Below are positions 34,901-42,558 of a stretch of 64,000 nucleotides of DNA, piece by piece. Every line of letters starts with the position of its first letter. Position 1 is the first letter of the stretch. Source of the stretch: Tretioscincus oriximinensis (taxonomy: Eukaryota > Chordata > Lepidosauria > Squamata > Gymnophthalmidae). Location: contig JAJVDF010000494.1 in assembly GCA_022410635.1 (NCBI GenBank), positions 752,191 through 816,190 of the forward strand, given 5' to 3'. The notes beneath the pieces are model-generated. The model worked only from the letters and a program-made list of their open reading frames with translations, made no database searches and was not told where the DNA came from. A program made the position numbers and the translations under genes.

Positions 34901-35611
34901 CAGCTTGGGTTGAGTCTTGAATTGTCCTCTCCACCCCCTTCCTAAGCAGAGAAAAGGGTTTCTTCCTAGCCTTTCTCTGATCAGGGAGAGGGCGGAGTAG
35001 CAGCTTCAAAACCCTGAGCCCAGCCAGGTTACTTCCCATCTTTCAAGGAGGGAAGGGAGGAAATGGGAACGGGGATAGAGGGAGGAGTTACGTAGCAGCT
35101 GCAGATGGAGCAACTATGGACAGAAGATAGGAGGGAGTTAAGGGGATCCAGTTGCCACCATGTGTTCTGTGGGGATGTTGAAACAGGACTGGAAATGGAT
35201 GCGGGATTTGGCGTTCATTTCAAATTGGCTTTGAAGATTTCCAAAGCGCTTTCGCATTTGTTTTTAGCCCTAGTGCATCTGCAGACAAAGAGTTATTAGG
35301 ATGAAAATCCACTTTGTTAAACCTCTTACATTTTAAGTTCCCCTGAGGACTTAAGGAGGAGAGGAGGACAATGAAGAAGCACCTGCTATTAAAGATGGAA
35401 CATAATCATGACAAACTTGAGGAACTTTATGATGAGGAAAGGGTTCATGAACTGAATAACAAAACACATTAAAACCACTCACACTTTCACTTATTTTTCA
35501 TTACTTACAAGTGGCCTCTGAGAAAAGAATGACCAGTAACAGCAATGCAAGTGTGAGTAGAAGCTCTAAGCTGCAAAGCTGACCTTGAGAAGAGGTTGTT
35601 TTCACTGCCAT
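14465..35611 (-). CDS. ZPBP/Sp38-like single-pass membrane protein, 10 coding exons
   Basis: Minus-strand exons: 35611-35509, 33105-32941, 29676-29551, 27853-27710, 25552-25334, 22945-22869, 21878-21704, 19659-19498, 16160-16088, 14855-14465. All have GT-AG borders and matching phases; total 1635 nt, 544 residues, no internal stop. Predicted order: signal peptide 1-34; unique linker 35-89; Ig domain about 90-178 (Cys105, Trp122, DSGHYTC with Cys159); Sp38-like domain about 180-336 ending CKPGFGKN...CPGCC; GCC2/GCC3-like cysteine repeats 337-390; transmembrane helix about 392-418; cytoplasmic tail about 419-544. The Ig plus Sp38 order and the CCV-C-PG motif match ZPBP1/ZPBP2, acrosomal proteins in sperm-egg binding. 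Unlike them, this protein has a membrane anchor and tail. Sperm function is inferred from family only. The start has a good Kozak context (ACCATGG). Confidence 0.85.
15108..15186 (+). repeat. Partial copy of the 16.5-kb LTR-like repeat
   Basis: About 78 bp almost identical to 16509-16588 (TTTGGGGTTAGCTGTAAGCA... to GGTTGGAGAACTAAA). Confidence 0.7.
15505..15612. mobile_element. BovB-like LINE fragment
   Basis: CAGTCATGTCTGATTTTCCA, TGACCCCATAGATCATAGCA and ACCAGGCCTCTC follow the well-known BovB-related string (gtcgtgtccgac...gaccccatggactgtagc...accaggct). BovB is abundant in squamates. Confidence 0.6.
16088..16160 (-). CDS. ZPBP-like exon 9: transmembrane helix
   Basis: Acceptor TTTTTCAG, donor GGAT|GTAAGA; 73 nt. 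It encodes ILPMWMVFLISSAATSFIFV and then TVW; the helix continues III across the splice into exon 10 and stops at TKCFKK. One uncharged run of more than 20 residues with positive charge on the inner side indicates a type I orientation. Confidence 0.8.
16258..16328 (-). mobile_element. Sauria-type SINE 3' fragment
   Basis: TTTATTTATTTTATTTGTAC...CCCTATACCCGAAGGTCTCAG is the tail end of the SINE seen in longer form at 53.6 kb, reverse orientation. Confidence 0.65.
16360..16620 (+). repeat. LTR-like remnant
   Basis: A TATA-like box (GACTATAAAGGG) near 16444, about 80 bp of downstream sequence shared with 15108-15186, and a terminal CAGTCACACA. No coding part or primer-binding site is seen, so an LTR origin is a guess. 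Confidence 0.3.
16789..16925 (-). mobile_element. CR1 3' fragment, decayed
   Basis: GAGAACATAAGAGAAGCTCTGCTGGATCAAGTC... resembles the CR1 3' end of the intact copies. Confidence 0.55.
17005..17187 (+). mobile_element. hAT MITE (CAGGxxxGGATTTAGG ends), copy A
   Basis: Ends CAGGACTGGATTTAGG / CTAAATACATTCCTG, with 8-bp flanks CTACCAAC (16997-17004) and GTACCAAC (17188-17195), 7/8 matching. The interior matches 49926-50152 in reverse. Confidence 0.75.
18146..18355 (+). mobile_element. Mariner-like MITE, complete
   Basis: Terminal inverted repeats CAGGGTGCTTCAAAAAAATG / CATTTTTTGAAGCACCCTG extend for tens of bases (GAACTTCCAT... at both ends), flanked by TA on both sides. 210 bp, no coding capacity. 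Confidence 0.85.
19498..19659 (-). CDS. ZPBP-like exon 8: GCC2/GCC3-like cysteine repeats
   Basis: Acceptor TTTTGAATAG, donor CATA|GTAAGT; 162 nt with one N. It encodes VTCPPGRYSAQYGTICILCP, then AGSYNEKYGQAACKNCPKAQ. The CPPGxYS...C..CPAGSY...C..CP spacing is that of ephrin-receptor-like GCC2/GCC3 modules. ZPBP proteins have a shorter cysteine-rich end at this position. Confidence 0.85.
19730..21703. other. Intron 7 of ZPBP-like gene: no recognised element
   Basis: Read on both strands; nothing supported beyond AT-rich intron sequence. Confidence 0.4.
21704..21878 (-). CDS. ZPBP-like exon 7: Sp38 domain core
   Basis: Acceptor TTTCTAG, donor TGTTGTG|GTGAGT; 175 nt with one N at codon 325. 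It encodes HFFQGQ, then HCKPGFGKN and SMRCPGCC. The C-(K/R)-PGFGKN followed by a CxxCC cluster is the most diagnostic ZPBP-like signature in the gene. Confidence 0.87.
22182..22250. repeat. (GTT)n microsatellite with SINE tail
   Basis: About eight GTT units at 22182-22206, followed by GAAGGGCAGGATATAAATCACTTTAAATAAATAAG, a SINE-like 3' end. Confidence 0.75.
22869..22945 (-). CDS. ZPBP-like exon 6: Sp38 domain, part 2
   Basis: Acceptor TTTGCAG, donor ACG|GTAATA; 77 nt. It encodes VFTSAPTRIELCRSSQCENS and continues to phase 0. Two cysteines and an N-glycosylation sequon (Asn271-Ser-Thr) are visible. Short, but framed by good splice sites and phase-matched to both neighbours. Confidence 0.78.
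23690..24344 (-). mobile_element. L2-type LINE, 3' part of reverse transcriptase
   Basis: The minus strand starts with ADDTQLYLSVPSDQD, then MGLMKANKLKLNTDKMEVL and LLDSALT, typical of the L2 reverse transcriptase after its active site. Broken by stops. The upstream half resumes at 24816 beyond a CR1 insertion. Confidence 0.8.
24345..24815 (-). mobile_element. CR1 inserted in L2
   Basis: Starts with the octamer tail AACATAAGAACATAAGAAG (TTCTTATG repeats on the minus strand) and ends in ...TGTACACTTCAATCAGATCA. About 470 bp, with the same end as the 36-kb and 39.3-kb copies. Flanks share CTATT. Confidence 0.85.
24816..25125 (-). mobile_element. L2-type LINE, 5' part of interrupted reverse transcriptase
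   Basis: The minus strand reads a decayed CG(V)PQG motif, then LLFNIYMKPLGEAIKR-like sequence with stops, up to the CR1 border. It continues into 24344 downward at the ADD motif. Confidence 0.7.
25334..25552 (-). CDS. ZPBP-like exon 5: Sp38 domain, part 1
   Basis: Acceptor TCAATTAG, donor GCAG|GTAACT; 219 nt. It encodes VYHMPGKSIHLSAQFAVGTC, a helical stretch (FEKYLLEQLGSLVHDVGCE), then NAQCHA and ITHTIIFHF. The cysteine layout resembles the region after the Ig domain in ZPBP. Confidence 0.83.
25728..26208. repeat. TCTA/TAGA array with strand switches
   Basis: 481 bp of TCTA, TAGA, TATC, ATAG and TCGA units in alternating blocks, so most of the array can pair with itself. The 9-bp direct repeat ACTCAAGAT borders both sides (25719-25727, 26209-26217). 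It lies in intron 4 of the ZPBP-like gene. Confidence 0.95.
26769..26996 (+). mobile_element. Sauria-type SINE
   Basis: GGGAACCAGTTTGGTGTAGT and GGTTAGAGTG (A box), CCGGTTCGATTCC (B box), then the body and an AATAAATAAAAAATAAA tail. This tRNA-derived family is squamate-specific. Confidence 0.88.
27016..27457. mobile_element. Harbinger-like MITE candidate
   Basis: Short inverted ends GGCTGCA / TGCAGCC and 3-bp flanks TTA on both sides (27013-27015, 27458-27460), as in PIF/Harbinger. The interior has no match I recognise. Confidence 0.45.
27710..27853 (-). CDS. ZPBP-like exon 4: second half of Ig domain
   Basis: Acceptor TTCATAG, donor TATG|GTATGT; 144 nt. It encodes RLVLTDDGSLEIHNVEGSDS and then GHYTCKVSY, the classic D-x-G-x-Y-x-C Ig motif. 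It leads into the VQYMVY strand before the Sp38 part. Confidence 0.88.
28465..29212 (+). mobile_element. CR1 LINE, 3' part of ORF2
   Basis: Reads ANAVLPLYKSVVRPHLEYCV, QFWSPHLKRDILELEKVQKR, then LLGRKVRTDKGKYFFTQRVI and GLWNLLPEEVVVANSLDSFK, a CR1 ORF2 C-terminus with Ns around 28681-28740. It ends with the TTCTTATGTTCTTATG octamer tail. It lies in ZPBP-like intron 3. Confidence 0.93.
29551..29676 (-). CDS. ZPBP-like exon 3: first half of Ig domain
   Basis: Acceptor TTTTTGTAG, donor AAAG|GTAACA; 126 nt. It encodes VPVFALIYSNNLILNCLTDK, then a turn and KYHWTGPLG. NCLTDK holds the B-strand cysteine and HWTGP the core tryptophan of an Ig fold, both in ZPBP-like spacing. Confidence 0.85.
29762..29975 (+). 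repeat. Interspersed repeat, copy of 38.46-kb element head
   Basis: GTGCGTGCACACAGCTATTTTC...GTTCTGGCACACGTGTTAAGCG...AATAAACTATTGCTGGGATA is near-identical to 38460-38610. It ends ...GGCGTGTGCAC, an inverted copy of its start, so it is a small DNA-transposon-like unit. Confidence 0.7.
30025..30265. repeat. Fold-back MITE fragments
   Basis: CACATGCTAGTGTAGACTAT, GGCAGG and, further on, GGCCCCATCCACATGGAGCC and CATCCACATGCCAG are arm sequences of the palindromic family complete at 45654-45832. Confidence 0.65.
30755..30985 (-). mobile_element. Sauria-type SINE, reverse
   Basis: Starts ATTTATTTATTTATTTGTAC, then ATCCCGCCCTATACC and GAAGGTCTCAGGGAGGCCAACC; the body matches 53.63-53.87 kb. The promoter end is truncated. 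Confidence 0.8.
31495..31845 (+). mobile_element. Charlie-like hAT element (outer)
   Basis: Ends CAGCGGTTCTCCAACCTGTG / AGGTTGAGAACCACTG, the standard Charlie-type hAT ends. The left target-site copy is CGCTAATG (31487-31494). The right copy is displaced to 32411-32418 by a second insertion. Confidence 0.88.
31849..32405 (+). mobile_element. Non-autonomous hAT element, family TAGGGTTGCC, copy 1 (nested)
   Basis: Ends TAGGGTTGCCAT / TATGGCAACCCTA, with 8-bp flanks CACTGCAC (31841-31848) and CACTGCGC (32406-32413). GC-rich 557-bp interior with CpG-rich GCGCGCGCATGCGC. Copies 2 and 3 are at 57112 and 58557. Confidence 0.9.
32941..33105 (-). CDS. ZPBP-like exon 2: N-terminal linker
   Basis: Acceptor ACTCTAG before 33105, donor G|GTAATT after 32941; 165 nt. 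It reads SGNPCFINGMCNLQKR and then a Glu/Asp/Thr/Gln-rich stretch of about 35 residues. No known domain recognised. The two cysteines near the start may pair. The exon bridges signal peptide and Ig domain in phase. Confidence 0.75.
33315..33415. repeat. Fold-back MITE arm fragment
   Basis: CACATTGTGCTTTGTTCTGG, CATCCACATGCTAGGGTAGA and CTATGGCAGGC: one arm of the palindromic family. Confidence 0.6.
33797..33995. repeat. Fold-back MITE copy, decayed
   Basis: GGCCCTTTCTGCACTGAATC near 33804, paired later by GCATGTGGATGGCAGTC...CAGAATATGTTTTAGTGCA. It belongs to the family at 45654. Confidence 0.6.
34450..35300. other. GC-richer block in ZPBP-like intron 1
   Basis: Two minus-strand open frames (34719-34462, 85 codons; 35039-34785, 84 codons). 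The first reads LECCAVRKDLCPDV and NWKKILCAQQP, unlike any repeat here. No splice phase joins them to exon 1 or 2. It could be a promoter or alternative 5' exon, an old retrocopy, or chance. Confidence 0.3.
35509..35611 (-). CDS. ZPBP-like exon 1: signal peptide
   Basis: ATG at 35611 in ACCATGG context, donor T|GTAAGT at 35508. It encodes MAVKTTSSQGQ followed by a leucine-rich core (LELLLTLALLLLVILF), a clear secretion signal. It ends with one base of a split serine codon completed by exon 2. Confidence 0.82.
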
Positions 35612-36029
35612 GGTTTGGCTTAGCTCCTTTCCACCTGAAAAAAGGGCAGTAATACACACCCCATCCAATGCATAAGGCAAGGTGAAGAACCTCTGGTTTA
35701 AGAACCCTGAACTGAGAGGGAGGTGGGATTGGCTGGTTTCAGTATGAATCTTTCAACATTCCATGCTGGGCAGCGACTGTTGTGGGAAGACAGTTAGATG
35801 CCGTGGCCTAGGATGGATGGATATATGGAAATGAAGATGGTCTCTACACAATAAATTGTCAGGCAGTGGATGGGTAGTCTACAATTGACTTTCCCAATGT
35901 GGAGCCAACTATGGCCCTTTCTAAACTGCTTCTTATTCTGGATTATATCCAGAAATAAGGACCTATAATCCATATGGCAGTCTTCAGAAGATTAGAGAAA
36001 GACCAGAAAAGGACTGCAAGAAAGACCAG

Positions 36030-36995
36030 AGAACATAAGAACATAAGAACATAAGAGGAGCCATACTGGATCAGGCCACAGCCCATCAAGTCCAGCATTC
36101 TGTCTCACACAGAGGCCCACCAGATGCACCTGGGCAGTCCAAACAGAGGAAAGCAAAATATGCTCCTGTTCATGACTCCCTGCAAATGGTATTTCAAGAG
36201 TCCTGCCTGTTGCTCCATCCCGGAGGCAACATCCAGACATCCATCCTAGTATCCATTTATACCCTTGGTGTCCATAAACCTGTCTAGTCCTGTCTTGAAA
36301 CTATCCAAACTGTTAGCTATCACTTCCTCTTCAGGAAGTAAATTCCACAGGCCAATGACCCTCTGGGTGAAAAAAAACTTTCCTCTGTCTGTTCTCACTT
36401 TTCTACCTAACAGTTTTAAGGAGTGCCCTCTGGTCCTAGCGTTGTGTGATAGAGAAAACATTTTTTCTCTATTCACCCTGTCGATCCCATGCATGATTTT
36501 GTACACTTCAATCAGATCACCCCTCAAACGTCTCCTTTCAAGGCTGAAGAGGCCCAGACGTTGCAGCCTTGCTTCGTAAGGGAGGTGCTCCAGACCCTTG
36601 ATCATTTTTGTTGCCCTTTTCTGCACCTTCTCCAGTTCCAAAATATCCCTCTTGAGATGTGGTGACCAGAATTGAACACAGTATTCCAAACGTGGCCTCA
36701 CCACAGATTTATAAAGAGGCAAAACAACATTTGCTGTTTTGTTTTCGATTCCTTTCCTAATTATCCCCAACATGGAATTTGCCTTTTTTGCTGCTGCTGC
36801 ACACTGGGTTGACATTTCCATTGAATTGTCCACCAACACCCCAAGATCCTTTTCTTGCTCGGTCACAGAAATCTTGGTTCCCATCAGGTGGTAGGAGTAT
36901 TTTGGGTTCTTTGTCCCAATATGCATGACCTTGCAGTTGCTTAAGTTGAAGGATGAGATAAACTTTCCTTGCCACTCTATTACTTCCAGTAACAT
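36030..36995 (-). mobile_element. CR1 LINE, 3' part of ORF2, open frame
   Basis: Open for 249 codons (36995-36246), reading KVMHIGTKNPKYSYHLMGTK, VTEQEKDLGVLVDNSMEMST and the usual C-terminus ending DRFMDTKGINGY, then the 3' end and AACATAAG octamers. Near-intact, so recently active. Located just upstream of the ZPBP-like start. Confidence 0.93.
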
Positions 36996-37423
36996 AGAGA
37001 TTTAAAAATACTCTGGTGTTCTTTTCTGAATATGCATACACACAGAGATGAAGAGTTATGAATGGGAAAATAGTGATAAACTGAAAGATGGGAATAAAGG
37101 AGCAGGTGAAAGGGGCTGGGGGACTTGGACTTTGATTTGAGCTAAGGGTTTCCACCCACAATGACTGTGCAACTATTACAGCAGCTTTCTCCACTAACAG
37201 CAATATAAAAAGAATAGACTGCTCAGAAAACCAATGAAGAAGCAAAGACTTTCCAGCCTGAATGGAATTTATTGAATTTGAAAACATGCAGGGGGAAAAA
37301 CAGAGATGGAATGAAATATGACCAGCTACAGTAAAACTCTTTAAACATGGGAATAAGGTCAGCTGTGTGTACATAGTTTATTGGGCTTTTTAAATAGAGA
37401 GGTAGAGAAATTGGGACATAGGC

Positions 37424-37508
37424 CCTGTCTTCACAGAGCCTTATTCTGGGTAGTATCTCAGAATAGAACCCACCATCCACATGCTAGTCTAGACTATGGC
37501 AGGCCCCA
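37424..37508. repeat. Fold-back MITE, single arm
   Basis: GGCCCTGTCTTCACAGAGCC, TTATTCTGGGTAGTATCTCA and CATCCACATGCTAGTCTAGA: one arm only. Confidence 0.65.
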
Positions 37509-38456
37509 AATTCCATCCAATCAGTGAAACTGTTCCATAACACGGGAGGTAAGAGTCCTTTCCTCCAATCAATGGAGCCAGCTGGCTTGGGGGATGGAAG
37601 TTCCAGAGGTAGGAGAACCTGTCTTTTAAGTCCACAGGAAAGGAAAGCAGTAATGGCAGTCCCGAGGCCAAGTGGTTGTGTGGTTGAGGTGCCAGCCTGG
37701 GTTGATGAAAGTTCTCCAGTCCATTTACCTGAAAAACAGGTGAAAATCGATGCAGGAACACCAGAGACATGACATCTAGACGTTTTAAGAGAAATAAACC
37801 TATGAAACCCCGAACTGGAATAGACATTTTCCTTTAAGTCAAGCCATGAATAAAAGCACACTGACATCTATGACGTTTCCCCACTGCAAAACGAGACATT
37901 TCCTCTATCCATGTCAATGGCCCATAGGCAATAATTGCAGTGCTTAGTAACGTAGGAAGTTTCATTGCATAGTGAAACCAGTCCAATTATCCCCTTAAGA
38001 CTTGAAACTTTAAAGGTCAGTCAGTTGGTAGGGGAGAATGATCAAGGATAAATTCATAGTTTTATGAAACTTGGTGCGTATGTCCTGGGGATTGGTGGAG
38101 ACTACTTTGCTCACTTAGTGGTTTGAAAGTGAAGGGGGCCCTAGGCAAAGGCAACTTAATGCTCAGCTCTCTTTTCCTGAGGGTGGCTTCCTGGGGAGAC
38201 AACGCTGATGGAGCTATTAGTCCCAGGTCCTTGTGTCTCATTATCTTATCTTTAGAATTTGCATTCTCCTCTCTGGGCCTGATATCCTGGATGGCGCAAG
38301 GGTTCTGGGGGTCTTGGGGGCACATTCTGGAGGATATGGGAGGCATCCAGGCATGGCAGGCATTCACAGTTCCTATCAAGGGTATTTACTCAAAATAAAA
38401 TTAAAAGAAGCCCACGCCTACATTGTTTTTCACACTCTACGTTTTAATCCAGCTTC
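37509..38456. other. Unassigned spacer
   Basis: No supported exon. Open frames here lack splice context and known motifs. Confidence 0.4.
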
Positions 38457-38754
38457 AGGCTGCGTTCACACAGCTATTTTCTTACTCAATCGGTGAGAGA
38501 TGGGGGAGGTTCTGGCACACGTGTTAAGCGTCTTTCAGCAGTCGTCCCGCAATAAACGCCATTTATCTCGGAATAAACTATTGCTGGGATATTCAGGCAT
38601 CATTGCTGAGAACCTCCGACATCTCACAGCCAACCTCTGTCATTTCGTAACCAACCCCCTTCCTCTCCTGTGTGGTCACATTAGGTGCAAGAGACAGGAG
38701 GGGAGAAATGACAGAAGGAAGCGCCGCCTCCTTGCTTCAGCAGGGAAATCTGCC

Positions 38755-39268
38755 TGCCCTTTCCTATGCCCTGCCAGCCCTCTGCCTGCTTTCGGGGGCT
38801 GCTGCCTGGAGATCGGCTCGGTGAAGCGATGAGTAGNATGTCGTCGCTGTCAAATGGTTCAGCCNAGGCAAGGAGGAGGAGGTGGGGAGGTTGACAGGAT
38901 GTCTCTCAATGCTGCTCGACGCTTCACTGAGTCGATCTCCAGTCAGGAGCCCCCGAAAGCAGGCAGAGGGATGGCTGGACTTAGGAAAAGTCTTCTCGTG
39001 ACACGCAGCCAGCTCTGCCACGTTGCTTTAGCTGTGCCCTTCTTCCAGCCAGCCCTCCTCCTGCTTTCGAGGGCCACTGGCTGGAGATCAACTCGGCAAA
39101 GCAGCGAGCAGCATTGAGATGTCCGGTCAACCTCCCCACCTCCTCCCCCTCACCTCAGCCGAACCATTTGACAGTGACGACAGCCTACTTGTTGCTTCGC
39201 CAAGCTGATCTCCAGGCAGCAGCCCTCAAAAACAGACGGAGGGCTGGCTGGAAGGAGGGCACAGCTAA
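38755..39268. repeat. Nested inverted repeats
   Basis: CTGCTTTCGGGGGCTGCTGC...GGAGATCGGCTCGGTGAAGC near 38790 reappears inverted near 38925-38975, and the same module recurs near 39060-39110 and inverted near 39195-39240. The right half also ends with an inverted copy of CTTTAGCTGTGCCCTTCTTCC. Confidence 0.75.
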
Positions 39269-39288
39269 AGCAACGTTGCAGAGCAAAA

Positions 39289-40495
39289 AGAACATAAGAA
39301 CATAAGAAGAGCCATACTGGATCAGGCCACAGCCCATCAAGTCCAGCATTCTGTCTCACACAGAGGCCCACCAGATGCACCTGGGCAGTCTGAACAGAGG
39401 AAAGCAAAATATGCTCCTGTTTATGACTCCCTGCAAATGGTATTTCGGGAGTCCTGCCTGTTGCTCCATCCCAGAGGCAACATCCAGACATCTATCCTAG
39501 TATCCATTTATACCCTTGGTGTGCATAAACCTGTCTAGTTCTGTCTTGAAACTATCCAAGCTGTTAGCTACAGCTACCTCTTCAGGAAGTAAATTCCACA
39601 GGCCGATGACCGTCTGGGTGAAAAATACTTTCCTTTGTCTGTTCTCACTTTTCTACCTAACAGTTTTAAGGAGTGCCCTTTGGTCCTTGTGTTGTGTGAT
39701 AGATAAAACATTTTTTCTCTATTCACTCTGTCCATCCCATGCATGATTTTGTACACTTCAATCAGATCACCTCTCAAAAGTCACCTTTCAAGGCTGAAGA
39801 GGCCCAGACGTTGCAGCCTGACTTTGTTAGGGAGGTGCTCCAGACCCTTGATCATTTTTGTTGCCCTTTTCTGCACCTTCTCCAGTTCCAAAATATCCCT
39901 CTTGAGATGTGGTGACCAGAATTGAACACAGTATTCCAAATGTGGCCTCACCACAGATTTATAAAGAGGCAAAATAACATTTGCTGACTTGTTTTCGATT
40001 CCTTTCCTAATTATCCCCAACATGGAATTACCCTTTTTTGCTGCTGCTGCACATTGGGTTGACATTTTCATTGAATTGTCCACCAACACCCCAAGATCCT
40101 TTTCTTGCTCAGTCACAGAAAGCTTGGTTCCCATCAGGTGGTAGGAGTAGTTGGGGTTCTTTGCCCCAATATTCATGACCTTGCACTTGCTTAAGTTGAA
40201 GTGCATTTGCCACTTTGATGCCCACTCACCCAATTTCAGTAAATCACTCTGGAGTGCCTTACAATCATATTCAGTTTTCACTACCCTGAACAGTTTAGTG
40301 TCGTCAGCAAACTTGGCTACTTCACTATTTAATTCGGCATCCAGATCATTTATAAAAATATTGAAAAGCAAGGGTCCCAGTACAGATCCCTGGGGTACCC
40401 CACTTCTTACCTCTTTCCACTCAGAGAACTGTCCATTTAATACTACCCTCTGTTTTCTATCTTTTAGCCAGTTCCCAATCCAGGACAAAGTCTGG
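39289..40495 (-). mobile_element. CR1 LINE with reverse transcriptase
   Basis: The minus strand is open for 235 codons (40488-39781): SWIGNWLKDRKQRVVLNGQF, SGVPQGSVLGPLLFNIFIND, FADDTKLF (active-site YADD variant), then the CR1 C-terminus. One frame break near 39780 separates it from the final segment. Ends with AACATAAG octamers at the low side. Confidence 0.93.
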
Positions 40496-40849
40496 AACCA
40501 GTTGAGTATGATGAGAATTCAAGGGACACCGTTGTTATGTTCCGGAACATACCTTTGTGGTGTGCACACACACGCCATTGCTATATTCCGGAATATAGCT
40601 TTGTAGCACTTGTGTGAACGCAGCAGAGATGAAACACTTCAGTGAAGTAACAAGCTGTTTTTATTTGTTACTCCCTAGTTCAAAAAAGCCGTCTTTGGTT
40701 TAGCTAATATGGAAAGAACATTACTCTTCCCTTTGCTGCTGCATTATTCAGTTATGAAAATTGAGTGAAACTGGATTAAAACAGGTGTGCCTCAATGTTA
40801 ACAACTTTTCCACTCCCGTCTTCACCCCGCCTCCCTTTTTCAGTCTGCC

Positions 40850-41035
40850 TCTGGCTTGTGGCCAAGTCTGCAACAGAGAGAAAAGGAGGCCTATTGGCAG
40901 CCAGTGCCTAGACTTTTCTCCTACGCTCATTCAGTCTTCAGCTGCATTGTCTTGTTAACTGTTGCAACACCACAGTAGCAACAGAGCTCTGCTCTTTAGT
41001 CTCCTCCAGCTGCTAACCAGATTTCCTTGGGTAAG
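40850..41035 (+). promoter_or_regulatory. Possible upstream promoter / 5' exon, GLIPR2 side
   Basis: Contains an inverted CCAAT box (CTATTGGCAG near 40890) and a strong donor-like AAGGTGAGT near 41033, upstream of GLIPR2. No transcript evidence; purely inferential. Confidence 0.2.
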
Positions 41036-41489
41036 GTGAGTCTCTGCTGTAATTTGCATGCCTGCTAGTGCTGTGCTGTGTGCCGTTGAGCGTTCAACTC
41101 CTATTGCTGTGAAGGCTTCAGTGCAGGAACAAAGGAAACTCAGGAGCACTTTTCAGGCATTGCAGAGCAGCAGGCAGTAATGGTATAAGACACAGGACCT
41201 AACGGTATTTGGTGAGCTCTTCTGCTAAGGAGTCATCAGCCTTCACAGTGCAGTTAATGCAAGAGCCAAGGAAGTGGTTTTGGGGCAGAGTTTGATTTCT
41301 CTGCTCCACCCAGCCAGCAGCATCACCGGAAGTCAGTGCCTGTCTGATATTCGTTGTTGCATTTCTACAGGTGATTTCTCCTTCTGGCATCTGAAGTGCC
41401 CATCTGGTCATCTGCCCACATACACACACATACTTTCACTTTGCTGCTTAGAAAACTTATTTTTCAAAGAAACATTTCAGAGAAATAGC

Positions 41490-41960
41490 TGAATCCACAT
41501 GGAGGTTTATCCTGGGCTGTCCCTTGGAATAGGAGCCTGCCAATCACATGCTAGTGTAGACTATGGCAGGCCCTGAATGGGGCCTGCTATAGTCAATACT
41601 GGCATGTGGATGGCCAATCTCTGTCCCGAGATGTGGCCCAGAATAAGGCACGGATAGCTCAGTCGCTTAGGAATTTGCCTCTCGCCTGGGAGATGGGGTT
41701 TCGAAGCCCTGTGTGGGACGTGGGGAGGGGTGAGCACCTTCCACGTGCCTGTAGCTCTAGCCAACCCAGCTATTCGAAAGCAAGAATTGCAAGAAATTGC
41801 AACTGACTGCAAGTAGATACATGGGAACCACCATAGCCTGGTGGGGATGATAGAATGTGAGCCTTCGGGCAAAAATACCCTTTGAGTCCCTTTGAAAGGT
41901 GAGAACAGCAGGGTATAAGAATCCAGTTCTTCTTCTTCTTCTGTGTGGACGGGGCCTGTG
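41490..41960. repeat. Fold-back MITE split by a SINE
   Basis: Left arm TCCACATGGAGGTTTATCCTG...CTAGTGTAGACTATGGCAGG, centre near 41575, right arm GGCCTGCTATAGTC...CCCAGAATAAGGC up to 41650. It resumes GTGTGGACGGGGCC at about 41943 after the SINE. Confidence 0.75.
41650..41942 (+). mobile_element. tRNA-derived SINE, copy 2
   Basis: ACGGATAGCTCAGTCGCTTA (A box region), GGGTTTCGAAGCCC (B box), then the body and TTCTTCTTC tail; inserted in the fold-back element. Confidence 0.87.
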
Positions 41961-42558
41961 TTTTAGTAGAAAGTCCAGCAAGTTTGTAGCATTTGGAGAC
42001 TAACAGCAGAAAGGTAGGTGGCATGAGCTTTCGTGGATGCATCTGCTTCTCAGATGCTGGACTTTCCAAGGAACAGCTGTGTTAGTCTTTGTTCAGAGCA
42101 TTTAACAAGAAACAAGCAGCACTTTTAGAGACTAATAAGAGACAGGTAGGTGGGTGGTGTTTTCATAGATCAAGCAGCATCTGAAGAACTAGACTTTTCT
42201 ACCAACGCTTATACTGTCTACGTCCTTGTTAATAAGCGCTAGTACAACCCCCCACTCCCTTCCGTGGTGATAGATCTTCTTATTGGTAAATGGTCCTCGG
42301 CAGATCCCTGGGTTGGCATGGCTCTTGTGGGGCTTCCTCAGTCTGCCTGTTGCCTGCTACCTTATCTTGGGACGAAGTGCCTAGAGGATGTCATAGAAAA
42401 GGGATGCTGATCACCCAACTCCTTGTGAAGGAATATAGGTGTTAATCTTTTCCTGAAGGTAGTAATGGTTTGGATGTAGGCTAATAAACTGAAAGTAAAT
42501 TCACATGAAATAAGTATCTTTTGTGTCATAAGGACTCAGGATCAGGACCATGAGGTAT

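Larger units (their letters stand above)
38460..40614. mobile_element. Composite DNA element with ends GCTGCGTTCACAC
   Basis: Inverted ends GCTGCGTTCACAC (38461) / GTGTGAACGCAGC (about 40602-40614). The head matches the 29.76-kb repeat. Inside are a large inverted repeat (38755-39265) and a CR1 insertion (39289-40495). No clear target-site duplication was found. Confidence 0.5.

Noticed and set aside
36265..36579. 104-codon frames opposite CR1 copies (also at 28673 and 43721)
   Set aside because: The same sequence recurs antisense to each CR1 copy, so it is a shadow of the CR1 ORF2.
41650..41730. tRNA-like sequence with A and B boxes
   Set aside because: Part of a SINE present in four copies with shared bodies and tails, not a tRNA gene.
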